Shown piece by piece: positions 38,187 through 50,870 of a stretch of DNA of 64,000 bases. Positions within the stretch are counted from its first letter, which is position 1, and every line of letters starts with the position of its first letter. The DNA comes from Odiellus spinosus (lineage: Eukaryota; Arthropoda; Arachnida; Opiliones; Phalangiidae): the NCBI GenBank assembly GCA_963920705.1, contig OY987236.1, forward strand, positions 10,216,190 to 10,280,189, read 5' to 3'. The translations under genes were made by a program, and so were the position numbers. The notes below the pieces were generated by a model. The model was not told where the DNA came from, did no database searches, and worked only from the letters and a program-made list of their open reading frames with translations.

Positions 38187-41100
38187 CTAAAACGTTCGAC
38201 CCAAATAAAAGACATCCTGAGTCGTAAATCCTGGTAGAGTTATTTCCATGAAGCCTAATTTAGCGTATATGTCCAAAATATTCTTATCGCCTATTGTTAC
38301 CTCGCAAAAAACACCATGTGAACCTGAAAGAGTTTAGCAAGGTAAATTTTATAGCTTCTAGGATCACAGAAACTATTAAAAATAACTTGTTTTATTCCTT
38401 TAAGAATAGAAGTAAAATTAATCTGATACTCACCATTAGCTTTAAGAGCCGAGAAAACGCAAGCCATGAGTCTTTTAGGAATGCTGGGATCCGAAACTGA
38501 AGGAGCCATGCTCAATTTCAAGATAGAGGGATGAGTTGTGTAAATTTCATCAGGAATGACGTTGAATGGTTTAGGATTGTGAAAACTGGCTATCATCTCC
38601 TAAAAAAGATAAACAATTAAGGCGAAAATTTGGTAATGTCAAATAAGATAAGTCCTGCTTTTCATTTCAATGTGATCCAGTAGAATATACAATGAAATTA
38701 AGCTTCCAAATGAGGAGCATATCGCTTAATTTGTTCAAAAATGGTACAATTTTTTTAATTTGTGAAGATTAAATTCACAAAATATTCTCCATTATCCCTT
38801 TAAAAATTAAATTAACGGAAACATACTTCAGCTGGTGTTAACATGGCACTGCTTTGGTCCTCGGATTTACTCTTATTTGGCACATCATTAAGATCATTTA
38901 AGGGATATTTTGATCGTAGTTCCGGAATCCAAGCCATTTCTAGTTTACAATGAAACTCTTTGGCATCCAAAGCAGCGACGCAATAACCGCAAATACCTTC
39001 TTCATCCTCAATCACGAAACAATACTCGGGAGACAGACATAAATAACCGCCAATCAATCTAAAACATAATTATTATTTTTTAACTTTGACGATTAAACCA
39101 AAAGAAAATAGGAGAAGTGGTTAAGCCCACTATTACTAGTGAAAGGCGTCCTTTGATTTCGCCATATTGGCCCGCGTTTTCGCCTTATTTGCAGAAATAA
39201 AAACGTTACGCCTGTCCATTAGGTATATACCATACTTCCCCTATATCTGATTAAACTTAATCTTACTTATCCCCGATCAAATTGGGCATATCTGGAAACC
39301 CATCGCTACCATCAGCACCATCGTCACATGTTTTTCGGCATAAAAGATAAACAGATTCTTCATCAGCTGGCAAATATGGCCTTATAGTGTATATTTTGCT
39401 TGTTGGAGTATCTGGAGGCTTATAAAGAAACAAATCTCCCACACTTTCAAGGGGCAATAAACGCTAAAATAAAAAATAATCAACTTTGAGAATTTATTTT
39501 TCTTTGAAGTTTAAGGAATAATGCGGATGAACATGTTATTATTATTCATTAGGAGTGTTAAAATATTTATAAAAACAATGTATCTCACCAAAAAGTATCA
39601 ATTTTAATTTAAAGATAATTAACAAGTTGCCAAATGAACCCCCTAAGCCTAAATCTATTTGCATATTCATAAAAATGATAGAATACCAGCAGTTACTCAT
39701 CAGCAACTTTTGAGACTGATTTGATTAACTTCAGCTATATTAATTTTTACCAATTATAAAATGAAGTTAGGCTTAGCAAGTTTAAATCGTAACTTCTCGT
39801 TCGTTATAGTGAATTTTTTTGGTGGCTTTTACGTATACATACTCGCTCCTAATCAAATGACACATTCCTAGCCTTCATTTTCCCTTTTAAAGGCAGATCG
39901 AATATCCCTATTTACTTGAAGCTCGGCAGTAAGACCTCCTCGAAATAGCCACGGTTCTTGTTCTCCATTGGTAAAAGCTTCTTTGTACCCTTTTGAAAAC
40001 CCTAAATGTTGTTTAAGAAGGAAATGAATTGATCATTGGTAGAAATTTACATGGAATAATAATATATATCGAGATATAGGATAAAGTTAAGAGGTCCAAC
40101 AAAAGTTATATCTTGGATTACGCAAATCTAATCAATGATAAATCAAAATCCAATTTTTCATCTGCTTTAAAAGATCACTGGTTATAAAAAGCCAAGATTT
40201 TGCCAAATATTGACTTACAACCAAAGTTCGTCTCCTAAATCTAGGAATATATCTAACTGGATATAAGAAAAATAGGAGTCAAATTGAATAACGAAGTAGG
40301 ATGGAACCTGAGCATGATTTCAAGTCTAATGTTAAGAATATAACTTCGTTACTTAACACTCAATAATTTCAACTTTGATACCATTTTCTTACTAAACAGT
40401 TCGATCTCATGTTGCTCAACAGTCAGTCAAGGTCGGGAGAAGTGGGTCTCGCCTTTAACGAAAATGGTATCAGTCCATTGAGGGTTTCTGACATGGATTT
40501 AAATTTTCCTTCTCAAATATTTTAATTAAACCAGATGCAATTTTAACATATTGTTGGAACTCTTAATTCAAGTATTATCTGAATTTCGTATTGGCAGTAA
40601 CAAAAAAACAATTAGTGCCAAAACGATTAAGACTAAACTCTTCAAGGGATAATAAACTCTAGAAACAAGTTTTAAAATTGTTCAAATGACAGTAAAATTT
40701 GGGGTTAATTATTGAAGTTACAAAAATAGGCTAGAAAAATTTCAGGTTTATTTCAAAACGAATCAATTGCTGACGCCAATGAGAGTTCGTCTTTGAAATG
40801 GTTCATGAACCAAAAGAGATGTTTGATAGAAATAGCCCAGACTTAATATTAAAATTGTTTCACACGCCATTTTTATATAATTATCCATTGAAATCAGAAA
40901 CTTATCTCAAGAATTTTTTTCAATCAAAAATTTCTTCAAAACAGAGCTGTTAGCTCCAAATTATTTTGATACGATTTTAACTTTTTTAGCATATTAAATA
41001 ACTTGTTATAAGGTCTAGTATCCCTTAAAGGTCTTTAGTTAAGAGTTAAGGGGCGGGTAACAAGAATTTATAACTACTAGTTGGAATAACTTTCAGTCAT

Positions 41101-44100
41101 TTTATTTTGGTTTAAGAATAAGAGTTTGATTAGAGTTGGCTGACATTGAAATTTCTTATAATTTTTGGCTCCAAAAATTTGAAATCTTTTAGAACGAAAT
41201 TCATATTTTGGCTCCAAAAACTCGCGTTGATAATAATCCATTATTTTGACTCTAAACCGATACATCGATTAAACCAACTCATAACCAAATTATTCCTACT
41301 GGAAGTTACAACTCCTGATGGCAACAATAATCAAAAAAAATCTGAAAAGATATAAAATTGGATGAATTTTTTAAGACCTATGTAAAAATCATATCGAAAA
41401 ATTAAGTTTTTTCCCTTAATAGTACGTATGTGTAAGATTGTAAATTAACGCAGATTGCCTACAAGTAAATGGTGGACAGATGTATAGCGAAGCAGACGTA
41501 GCTGGAACCCTTCCAAGAGCTAGATAAAAAAATTGGGAAAAAAAAAGAAGAGAAGAGAAGAAAAGATCAATAATTGTGTAAATTTCTTTTTACAAAAAAT
41601 GTTTTACATAACATTTGCAGCTGGAAAAATAAATTTAACGAGTCAATTTTGGTTCAATTAATATAAACATTGCGATGTAGCGGTAAATCATATTTGGATT
41701 CAATCAGGACAATAATAAAAAATAGAGAACTTACCAAGCCATTTGACGTAAGAATTGAGCAAAGATATGACGCCCTTTATATCCCAAACGTAGGGATAAA
41801 GATCGTAGAGTAGCGATCGGTTTTGAATGTAATTCAAACGAGTTGAAAGTCTGTTAATTGCTTGAGTCATTTCTTCAAATTTTATGGCTCGTAGATACCA
41901 TTCTTCAACAGTTATGGCAGCTCCTGTTTCGACTTCTCCATCTAATTCTTCATTCCTAAGTTGGTGTGACATAATACAATTTTTAAAGAGGAAAATTTTA
42001 TAATTTTTTTTTTATTAACTGCTTTTAAAGTAAGACATGTATACGTAATAATTAAGGAAGTGTCTCTGTATTGTAAAAAAAAAGGTGCTGAGTCTGTAGT
42101 CAGGTTTTCCTTTTAAAGGGAGAGTGCAATTTTAATGATAATGTATCGATAAAAAAATTTGTTGTTATTAGGCTGCATTCTCCCTTTAATTGAATGTTAA
42201 ACTTTTCTATTCTAATTTTTTTTTTTTTTTTTTTTTTTGCACAATTCAGAGAGATTTCCCGAATGTTTTAATACGACAAAAATTCTTAATTTTTGTAGTA
42301 GAATTTCTAAAAAAAATCTTTTTCATCTTCACCATCCGTTTTAAAGAGATAATCAAGCCCAAGAAAAAGTAATTTTTATTCAATTAGAAGCACTAAAATA
42401 TTAAAATCATCAAAGTTGTGATTTGAGCCATCTAAGTCTAATTGAATTTTCATATGGATAAAATATGGAGTGAAAATTGAAAATACCAGATTATCTGAAG
42501 CTAATTGAAGTCCTAAAATATTTTGTCTGAGATTTAAGACTTTGATTGGGCTCAACTCTCAATTTTCATTTTTATAATTAACACCAAATTAACTTGAAAC
42601 CTTTGATGAGTTAGTTACTTCTTGAAAGAATACTAGACTCTAGAATCAATTCATTTTTAAATCGATTTAGACTTAAAATATGATTAAAAACATTATATCG
42701 CCAAAGATTTTGTAGTACATATAATTCACAGTTATTTATCAAAGTTGCGAAATTAGCTTAGAAAGAATTTCCAATTTATTTCAAAAGGACTCAATTGCTG
42801 ATCCCAATCCAAGATTTTGTCTATAAAATGGCGAGTGAAATTAAAAACACGTTTTTTAAATACAGGGACTTAGAGTGAATTGGTTCACAGGCTTTTTTAA
42901 AGGATATTTCATTGGCATCAGCAACTAAGATTTCACAAGAATTTTAACATTATAAAATTTCTTTGAAACAAATCTAGGTTTAAGCAAATCCAGCATGCGA
43001 CTTTGTTAATTAACTGTATATTACTGCGAAAACTTTGAGTTTTCACGCATATTTTAACAGACCTGATTAAAAATAACTTGTTATCAAGTTATTAATGTAT
43101 TACCTGGCCATTCTGATAGTTTCTTCACGCACAGCGGAGGTTCCAGCCCTCTTATTAGCTACCAAATGACCGTTAGTTTTCAACCAATGAAAATCTTGTA
43201 AAAATTGCAGTCCTTGATTCCCGTATTCGAATGGCAGATAGAAAAGATCTACTAAAAGTGCGACGTCATCGTAAGTTAATCGCTTTGATTGGTCAATAGG
43301 TGGAGACTGAATTTCATCTTCTTGAATTGAGGGTTCAGTTTGCATATCTTCAGCCGAATCATTATCTTTAGTTATTTTGGGCTCTTCTATTTCAGTGTCA
43401 ATAGCGTCGTCAGTAATACTTTCTGAGCCACTAGCTTTATCATTTTTGGGGCTGCCTAAAGGAGACGGATTGCAGTCCATGGGTTCTGAGGTGTTGGAGG
43501 TCCCATTCACTGGGCTGATTGATACAACTTTTAGACCTTCTTGACTCAATAAAGGTTCTCTAATACTCGCAGTCGTCGAAGTCAAAGGTATCACAGAAGG
43601 GGTTACGAGAGAATTAACCTACGATAAAAACATTTAAAACGTTCATTGCAAGGCACATTGATCCTTAAAGTTATGGACACGTAATCTGACTCGATTCGGG
43701 CCTTGACAAATTGATCTAGTGGATTTATCCTTCAGAAATTGAAAAAATTCCCAAGGCTGTTTATACATGAGCTGACATTGATTTTACTTTTCATCTCATT
43801 GTGGTCATGGTCAGAAATGATCTATATTGATACATTCAGACAGAATTTGACCAACAAGCCAAATTAAATAATCTTGCCAAGAGATCAACTTGAGTCAGGT
43901 TGCATGTCTACTTCAAAAAATGACAAAATCATTACCAATTCAGTTGTAATGGGATGAAAGTTGGGATCTTCAGGATTATTCAAATTCTGTAAGGCAGACG
44001 TTGTTGTTAGCGTAACTGACATACAAGTATTGACCAAAGCCGTGGGGCAATTAGGAGCCACGATAACAGCTGGAATAGGAGAAACGGGAGTAACTGGGTT

Positions 44101-45879
44101 CGCCCCAATCACTGTATTGGGCAAGAAAGGGGAGGTTACGATCTTTCCAAAAGCGCTCTTGTTTTTATTGAACTCTAGTAGCCAATCTTTTATTGCGACT
44201 TGTAGGGCTTTTCTCGGATGATAAATATTGGGACCCATTTGAGATGGTATTACATCATCGACTGATCCATTCTCGCTTTCCGTTTCGAGTTTAATATCTG
44301 CCGTTATTGAGTCATCTGCAGAGAAATGATTGTATTTAATCCAAAGTTAAGGGGGCAAAACTATTCTTACTCAAAGTCATATCTCTTTTGCCATCGGCTT
44401 TGCAATGACTCCATTGACCCAACGTATGAATAGGAATGAAGTTTGTCTCGTACTCGCAATTAGGGTTACTCATAACGCCTCTTAAATGTGGGACTAGCTC
44501 GGGAGCGCGACCGCAGTAGGGTCCCAAGAACAAACGTTTTTGGTCATAATCATTAGCGTGAAGATTGTCCCATATTAAAGGAGGTCTTTTCAAAACTTCC
44601 GAAAGTTCTTGCATGGATTGTACAGTGATGATTTTACTGATGACTTTGTGACCCGTCCACATGATATCTATTCCTGGCAAAAGCTTGCTGCCAATGATAT
44701 TCAAATATTCTGAATTTTGTACGTTTGGTACGGCTCTCGTTGTGCAGTATTCTATAAAAAGGTATTAACGTTTTGAATTTATATTATTGAAATATTCAAG
44801 GGATCTTTACCTGTAGGACAAAAAATAAACTTTGGTTGAGACAAGTGTTGATAAACTTCATTTGACAAAGATACTTGGGCGTGACCAAATGACTGGAAGA
44901 CTTCTTTATCAGGCTCACTGATATCCGGTTCAATATCGTCAAATAGAAGAGCAAACGCGTTGCAACCAAATTGCGATACTTGTTCGAGTTTCCTTTTCAA
45001 GCAACTGACTTCTTTCGAACTAGAGTAAGTTACATCTAGCCCAGGGGACAGGGCGTAAATAAACGTTACTCCATTCTCTTTAGCTGCCTGAATGAGATTA
45101 GTTAAATGATCTGAAAGAATATAACTCGTTAAAATTGATTTGTCTGCTTAGAATTTATTACAAAATGCTTCTTACCAGCTTCTTCAACTGTGTAGAGTTC
45201 TCGCCAATAAGCTCTGTGCTTTAAATCATCTTTGGGAGCGTACATATATGCATTTAACCCAAATTTTTTCATCCTATGTTAACTTACAATTAGTCTAGGT
45301 CATAAGAGTTTGGTGGATTTTTTTATCAGCGTAATTACTTTGCAAAAAGATCTTTCCGTTGCTCCGTTGTCCATGGCCTACCGTAAAATCCTTGGAAGAA
45401 ATATTTTAGGAAAAACATTAAAATATATGTCAAATCAACAGTAAAGCTCTAGGCGTTTTAAATCAGTTTATGACCTGGCAGGCCTATTAAAAATAAATTA
45501 GTCAATTTCTATGCCATGAAACGCTTAAGAGATAAACTTAAAATTATCTTCACAATTTTTGGCCTATAAACTCTCGAAATAATTAACGAATTATGAGTTG
45601 GTGAAACCATGGCAAAACTTCAGTTGCCAGTTGGCCAACTTGGCTGCTTGGCTTACAAACTACTAAGTTACAATTTCACAATTTTTTTTACGCTAAGCCT
45701 TTGTATAATCACACATATTAACATGAATTTCTTACAAAACGATTGAAACATGAAATATTTTATTAAAGTAACGTTTCTTAATTACCTTCAACAACGCCGC
45801 AAATGAAATTTTTATTCATCGACGTATTTTCATTAGAATTATCTAAAAAGTCTTCGGAAGTATGATTTGTCCCCGCCAT
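38187..45879 (-). CDS. Oga: Protein O-GlcNAcase (OGA, GH84 plus acetyltransferase-like domain)
   Basis: Removes O-linked GlcNAc from Ser/Thr of nuclear and cytosolic proteins. Thirteen exons, from the start: 45879-45786, 45390-45339, 45273-45176, 45110-44811, 44751-44371, 44315-43936, 43618-43104, 41955-41735, 40001-39916, 39463-39267, 39058-38827, 38599-38434, 38323-38187; 952 aa (human 916). GH84 domain: [35 protein letters not shown], and the catalytic pair FDDIE at Asp139-Asp140, then [10 protein letters not shown] and [21 protein letters not shown] low-complexity, acidic, Ser-rich insert lies at about residues 435-560, then the stalk helices ([12 protein letters not shown]). The C-terminal GNAT-like domain includes [27 protein letters not shown] and ends DVFYLGRTF. 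All introns are GT-AG and phases agree. The acceptor at 41956 has a weak pyrimidine tract. Confidence 0.96.
40690..40990. repeat. dispersed repeat (CAATTGCTGACGCCAATGA), OGA intron
   Basis: Shares CAATTGCTGACGCCAATGA, TTCAGGTTTATTTCAAAACG and ATGGTTCATGAACC with the segments at 30930-31190 and 42740-42970. Confidence 0.55.
42115..42192. mobile_element. minimal TTAA-end MITE family copy (iv), OGA intron
   Basis: TTTTAAAGGGAGAGTGCAA and GGCTGCATTCTCCCTTTAA are inverted repeats about 80 bp apart. The internal TTTGTTGTTATTAGG matches the right arm of the larger copy at 48717-49563, so this is an internally deleted member. Confidence 0.75.
42740..42970. repeat. dispersed foldback-like repeat, OGA intron
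   Basis: CTCAATTGCTGATCCCAAT near 42790 and TTTCATTGGCATCAGCAA near 42910 are inverted relative to each other and enclose AAATGGCGAGTGAA and TTGGTTCAC. This supports a hairpin-type element related to those at 30930 and 40690. Confidence 0.55.
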
Positions 45880-45959
45880 TTTCGCTATGAAAAAATGATT
45901 TATGAGACGCTTAAGCGCCTAGATGGCGGGAAATACATTAGTTTAGAACTGAACCGAGC

Positions 45960-46265
45960 TAATCTAAAGAAAAAGCGGGAATATTTAAACGCAGTATACA
46001 GCGGTTCAATATTAAAAGTACCCATTTGACCTCAAATAAACCATTTTTAACATATGCTCAAAAATAGTTTTACAAAGTAGTTTCTTAGCCCCAAACTGAA
46101 CTAAATCTAACCTAGGTATAGAAGCAAGGCGGGAAATTTTCAACACAGAATTGAGAATACCCATTTGACCTGAAATAAAACATTTCAATCATACTTTGAA
46201 TTTTTAATGCGGTTTATAAACATTAGAATAGTAGTTTCTTAACCCCAGATAAATTAACCAGTCAC
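45960..46265. repeat. diverged tandem duplication upstream of OGA
   Basis: Two copies of about 140-150 bp. ACCCATTTGACCTCAAATAA at 46020 matches ACCCATTTGACCTGAAATAA at 46159; GTAGTTTCTTAGCCCCA at 46078 matches GTAGTTTCTTAACCCCA at 46228; and GGCGGGAAAT/AGCGGGAATAT precede both. It lies 80-390 bp upstream of the OGA ATG, so it may include promoter sequence. Confidence 0.75.
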
Positions 46266-46269
46266 GTTT

Positions 46270-48365
46270 TCCAGGGGCGAGTTAAGAACGAGGATAAATG
46301 ATTTTAGAGCAAATAATTTTTAAAATAAGAGAGCCTGCAAGCCCGCAACACTCAGGAAAGGTCGTGTCCTACTTCAAAAGAATCCAAAACGCGCTCACAA
46401 TACAATTTAACAAGCCCCGAGGGAAGAATTAACTTTCCTATATATCATTACTGCTCACATTTTACAGGCTTAGGTCAACATCTTGTATAAGGCACGCGCG
46501 CTAGCGTATAAGAAAAGATAATACACTCTGTCTGAGATGTATAGAGGGCGTAGTCGCTTTAAGATCTCACCTTTACGCCTGTTTTTACCCCCCTTCAACA
46601 AGGAGCGTGCGTGCACTAAAGAAAATCGAATTCATCTCTTTCTTCGCTATAAAAAATATCAAATCAAAGTCAAAAATCGTTGTAGATAATAAAATTCGAG
46701 CTTTCTACCGCATCATCCAATCATTGTAAAATTATATAAACCTTGAATGGGCCTGAAACCAAATGACGTATGACTAAAGAAGAGAAACTAATTTAAAAAA
46801 ATAAAATAAATAAGTTTTTGAAAACACCCTTATGTGGGTTTCTAAGTCTAAATTTCCATTATAGAGGCTTGACAATGGAGTGACTTAAAAGTCTAAATGC
46901 AATTTAATTGACAAAAGTTTTTTTTTCGGGGGGTTGACAAACATTTCTCGTAACGTTCGAATTGTTCTCACTTTTACAGTCAAAGTATGTTAGCCATTTC
47001 AGAAAATGGGATCACGTAGAGCTGCTAGAATAAACAACTTCATTGAAATATCACAAAACGGTAGTCTTTCCCACTAAACTTGAGAATTCTTTACTTCTAA
47101 GGTTTTTGGAACTTTTGGAGTTCATATTTATCAAAGAACCAGCAAAAGTGTACAAAATCCTTGTAAATCAAATAAACCCTCAAAACTGAAGAATATAATC
47201 TATAAATATTACTTATTTAAACCGTATTTTAAGGTTTATAAACTCAAAAGCAAACATTTTACATAAATTTAATAAATTATGAAAAGTTTGCCTTAAAAGT
47301 ATTTAAAAGTCACGAACGCAGTCTCTAAATCGAACCTGCAAGGCTGCAAGTGCAATGTAAATATATTTACGCATTAGCATTTAACAGCTGAAGTTAAGTT
47401 AATCGGGCCTCGAGAAAACCAGGAGAAAAGCTGAAAAAAGTCAAGAGACAAAAAACGAGAGAGAGGTTTGAAGAAAACTTGATTTTCTCAATGCATTTCT
47501 CAAGCGTGACGCTGCGCTCACGTGGGGTAAGCCTTGAGCCAATCGAGTTCTTCCGAAAATCATTCTCGTAGAGATAGTATTGGTAGAAGGGGGTTTCTTT
47601 AAAGTTAAAACAGACGGAAAAGAACAAGATAGTGCGAAGACCCCGTCTTCATATTTACGCAAAAATGAATTAAAGGATAACGCGCTGCCTGGACAAAACT
47701 ACCGTTCTTTTTCAGGTAAGAGAGAAATTTCTTTAGAACGGCTATTTATTTAAATTTAACAAATACCAACGAGAAAAAGAAAGGGAAAAAAATAAACGGT
47801 CAACAACTCTAGAATGTGTTGGAGATCCTTGATTATTTAGTCCGTAAAATTATAAATTAGACACGTGATTAAGAAAAGTTTCATTCAGTATTTTATAATA
47901 ATTGATAATGAATCTTTTAATAGTTAAGTGGATTTTTTTTTTTTTTTTTTTTTTTTTGACGAGATTTTATGACAGGTGAAATATTTCTGATGGTAATAAA
48001 CTCTGTTGAAATGTTTCAACACACTCGTGTTCAATGCAGAGCTATTAACGACACAAAAGGTTACCTAGCTATTCCTTGTAACTAGTTATAAATCATTTAT
48101 AAATTAATTTTAAAATTTATACCACCCACAAGAATATAACAATAGGCCGGGGCTTTAAGATTGGAAGTCAAAATATACCATTATATTTAATTATACATTC
48201 AAATTAAATTTAATCCAAATGTGGAGAATGTTAAAATTTAGTCTATTACGGTTCCATTTTCACACAGAACAATTAAGGTGTTATAATTTATAGAGGACAC
48301 AACCGATGAGAAGTAATTTCGCGAAAAAAGGATATTAGAAATTATTCTCGTATTTATTTTACAGG
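46270..48365. other. no gene supported; one possible noncoding exon
   Basis: Mostly AT-rich single-copy sequence. GC-richer patches lie at 46450-46620 and 47380-47712. The latter ends TTTTTCAG/GTAAGAGAG at 47715, a strong donor context, so a 5' UTR exon of an unseen plus-strand gene is conceivable. No coding frame of quality was seen. Confidence 0.35.
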
Positions 48366-48590
48366 TATTATTATAACTTTCGACAAGGAAACACATGCAC
48401 TCGATTAGTAATAAAAAAACTTTTATTCACTCGCACGACAACGTTTTCAAGTTAAAACTTCGTCATCATGGTATTAGTAGACCTGATGATGAAGTTTTTA
48501 ACTTCGAATCTTTGCCCAGCGAGTGAATAAACTTTTTTTTACTAATGGAGTGCAGTATTTCCTTGTCGAAAGTTATAGTTATTAATGTAT
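48366..48590. mobile_element. ~220-bp palindromic MITE
   Basis: ATAACTTTCGACAAGGAAA at the left is repeated inverted as TTTCCTTGTCGAAAGTTAT at the right. The arms extend inward through ATTAGTAATAAAAAAAC and TTATTCACTCGC, so most of the element can fold on itself. A further inner pair, AACTTCGTCATCAT and ATGATGAAGTTTTTAA, is also visible. No ORF. Confidence 0.82.
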
Positions 48591-48716
48591 TTGAAATGTT
48601 TCATCTTCCGTGGATATTATTTTACAATTGTATATCATGATTAGATGTGCATGCAGTCTAAAACTATATCACCGTGTTCAAGGTGTAAACATCTACTCAA
48701 TTTTTAGCATTTCTCC

Positions 48717-49563
48717 TTAAAGAGCGAATGCAACCTAAAAACATGATTTTTTATCGATTCCTTATCGTTTAAATAGGCCTAATCCAACAGTAAAATAATT
48801 TAAAACTTACCATCAAAATAGGCTTAGCTGGATTCATTGAAATCAACTGATTTCTCTATATAAGGACTAGCGACCAATGACATTGGTCGATGGCTCTTAT
48901 ATGAGGAATCCAGGATCTCCATGATCAATGTCATTGGTCGCTAGTCAATATACGGGGAGTTCAGGATATCTCCATGAATGCAGCTAAGCCTACTTTGATG
49001 GTTAGCTTAAAATTTATTTCTAGTTTAATATTTGTTTGTAAATTTTTTTACTGTTGGATTAGGCATATTTAAACCAAAAGGAAGCTATCAAAATGGTATA
49101 TACCCATTGAATAGAATCCTATTGGACCGAATTCCCATTGGTCCGAAATAAAAAATAAATAGTCCCAATCAACCGAATCTTGGCCGACCGAGCCCAATGC
49201 ACCGAATTCCCATTGAACCGAAATCCCGCTGAACCGAATCCCGCTGAACCGAATCCCCCATAGACCGAATTTCCCATTGGGCCGAAACCAAAAAGGGCGT
49301 CCCGATGAATTTAAGCCGATAATGGTTAGGTTAGGTTAGGTTAGGTTAGAATGTGTTAATGGACTTCTGATTGTGAACGTCGGTCGAATGGGATTGACGG
49401 TCGAATGGGATTCGGTCGAATGGGATTCTGGTTTACGAAAACGTATCGGTTGAATGGGATTGTGGATCGAATGGGATTCTGCCCAATGGGATTCTGTCCA
49501 ATGGAATTCTGTCCAATGGTCGAGAAGCATAAAAATTGTTGTTGGACTGCATTCTCCTTTTAA
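48717..49563. mobile_element. TTAA-end MITE family copy (ii)
   Basis: The ends are TTAAAGAGCGAATGCAACC and GGACTGCATTCTCCTTTTAA. It has the fullest left arm of the family in the window and contains the uninterrupted target sites of copies A and B. An unrelated foldback-like segment at about 49094-49530 interrupts the right arm. Confidence 0.78.
49094..49530. mobile_element. foldback-like insertion with TTAGG core
   Basis: The left half carries many imperfect copies of TTCCCATTGGACCGAA or CCGCTGAACCGAAT. The right half carries the reverse complement, GGTCGAATGGGATTC. The centre (49326-49349) is about five tandem GGTTA units. It is inserted in the right arm of a TTAA-end MITE copy. The minus-strand frame here is a repeat artefact. 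Confidence 0.7.
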
Positions 49564-50138
49564 TTGAGAAATGGTGGGACCCGGAGTCGAAAATTCAATA
49601 TAAAACTTTGCTCTTGTTTTAACTGTAGCTTTTCATATGGTTCTATTAATTTGATTATTTAATTATTTTGATTGTTGAATGATATTTTCATTATCCTACA
49701 ATGTGTAAACTTAATTAAAAAACGTTAAATTTAATGAATTGAAGCGCTTGTTTTTCACTACCGGTTTGTAAACAAAATATCTTAGATTTTTCAAACCACA
49801 AGAATCAAATACGGTGTAAACAACCAACCAATACCAGCATCGTTTAAAAATAAAATATCCATCGACTTATATAACCAGAATACAGCCCCTTAAATTCAAA
49901 ATAAAAATAATAACAGTGATTAAACTATCACCCATAAAATAATTATTAAAACTAAACATTAAAAAGAACCAGGAAAACTCGAAGATATAATAGCTAAGAT
50001 TTAACAATTTAAATTGTTATAAAATAAAAATAAAAAAATTTCCAAAATTTAGGCGTGCCCTTTTATAACAATATAATTATTGAGAAAAAAAAAAAAGGCA
50101 CGAAAATTATTATACTTTTGTTCAAGAAGAATTTTTTA

Positions 50139-50870
50139 AACTTAAAGTGAGGCTGTCACAATTTTTACTTTTCAAATAGTTATTAAAAATCCATATTCAA
50201 AATTTACGCCTAACTTAAAAATTAAAATGACAAAATGACTATAACTGCGTTCATACTAAGCCTTTGAATCTATTTAAACCATTTCAAAGCGTTTCGCTTG
50301 AGTCATATGAACGGGAAACCATCTTTTTTCGAATAGATTTCATTCGATATCTCGAAACTGCTTCGGGAACCAGTTTCATACCGATTCTGTTTCAACAACT
50401 GTTAGATGAAGCTACAATAAATCGAATTTATAAAGATAATTCGTGAACGCGTGATGCTTAAAACGATTCCTGACGATTTGAATATCGGTTTGATTTTACC
50501 GTTTCAAATCAATTAAGACCGCAGCTATTATGAAACCTAATTAACGATAAGTTTAAAATGAGAAGATGCATTTTCTTGATTAAGGACTTTCACGAAAAAA
50601 ACCGCGTGAAAAGCAAACTATATCACGTGCCAGAATTAACACGCGAGAGCCAAATGTAGTCTCTAAGAGTCACGAGACCATAATGATGACGTAGTATTTC
50701 GGGGAACTTTGGTTTTCATAAACTTTTGAAAAAGGCGATTATAAAATATGTATTTTTACAGTTGTAATTTTTTCTATGCCATTTGTATACATATATTGAA
50801 TCAATTTTGAACGATCTTTCTGAAAATCCATTAAGAACTAACGAAAAATCCTTGACAGCCTCACTTTAAA
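50139..50870. mobile_element. ~730-bp DNA element with ends CTTAAAGTGAGGCTGTCA
   Basis: CTTAAAGTGAGGCTGTCA at the left and TTGACAGCCTCACTTTAAAG at the right are inverted. The interior includes ATATCACGTGCCAGAA and GACCATAATGATGACGTAGT, both also present near 58895-58965. No coding capacity; nonautonomous. Confidence 0.8.

Noticed and set aside
49336..49530. 64-codon minus frame rich in His, Trp, Glu
   Set aside because: Translation of the short inverted repeats in the foldback-like insert; no independent support.
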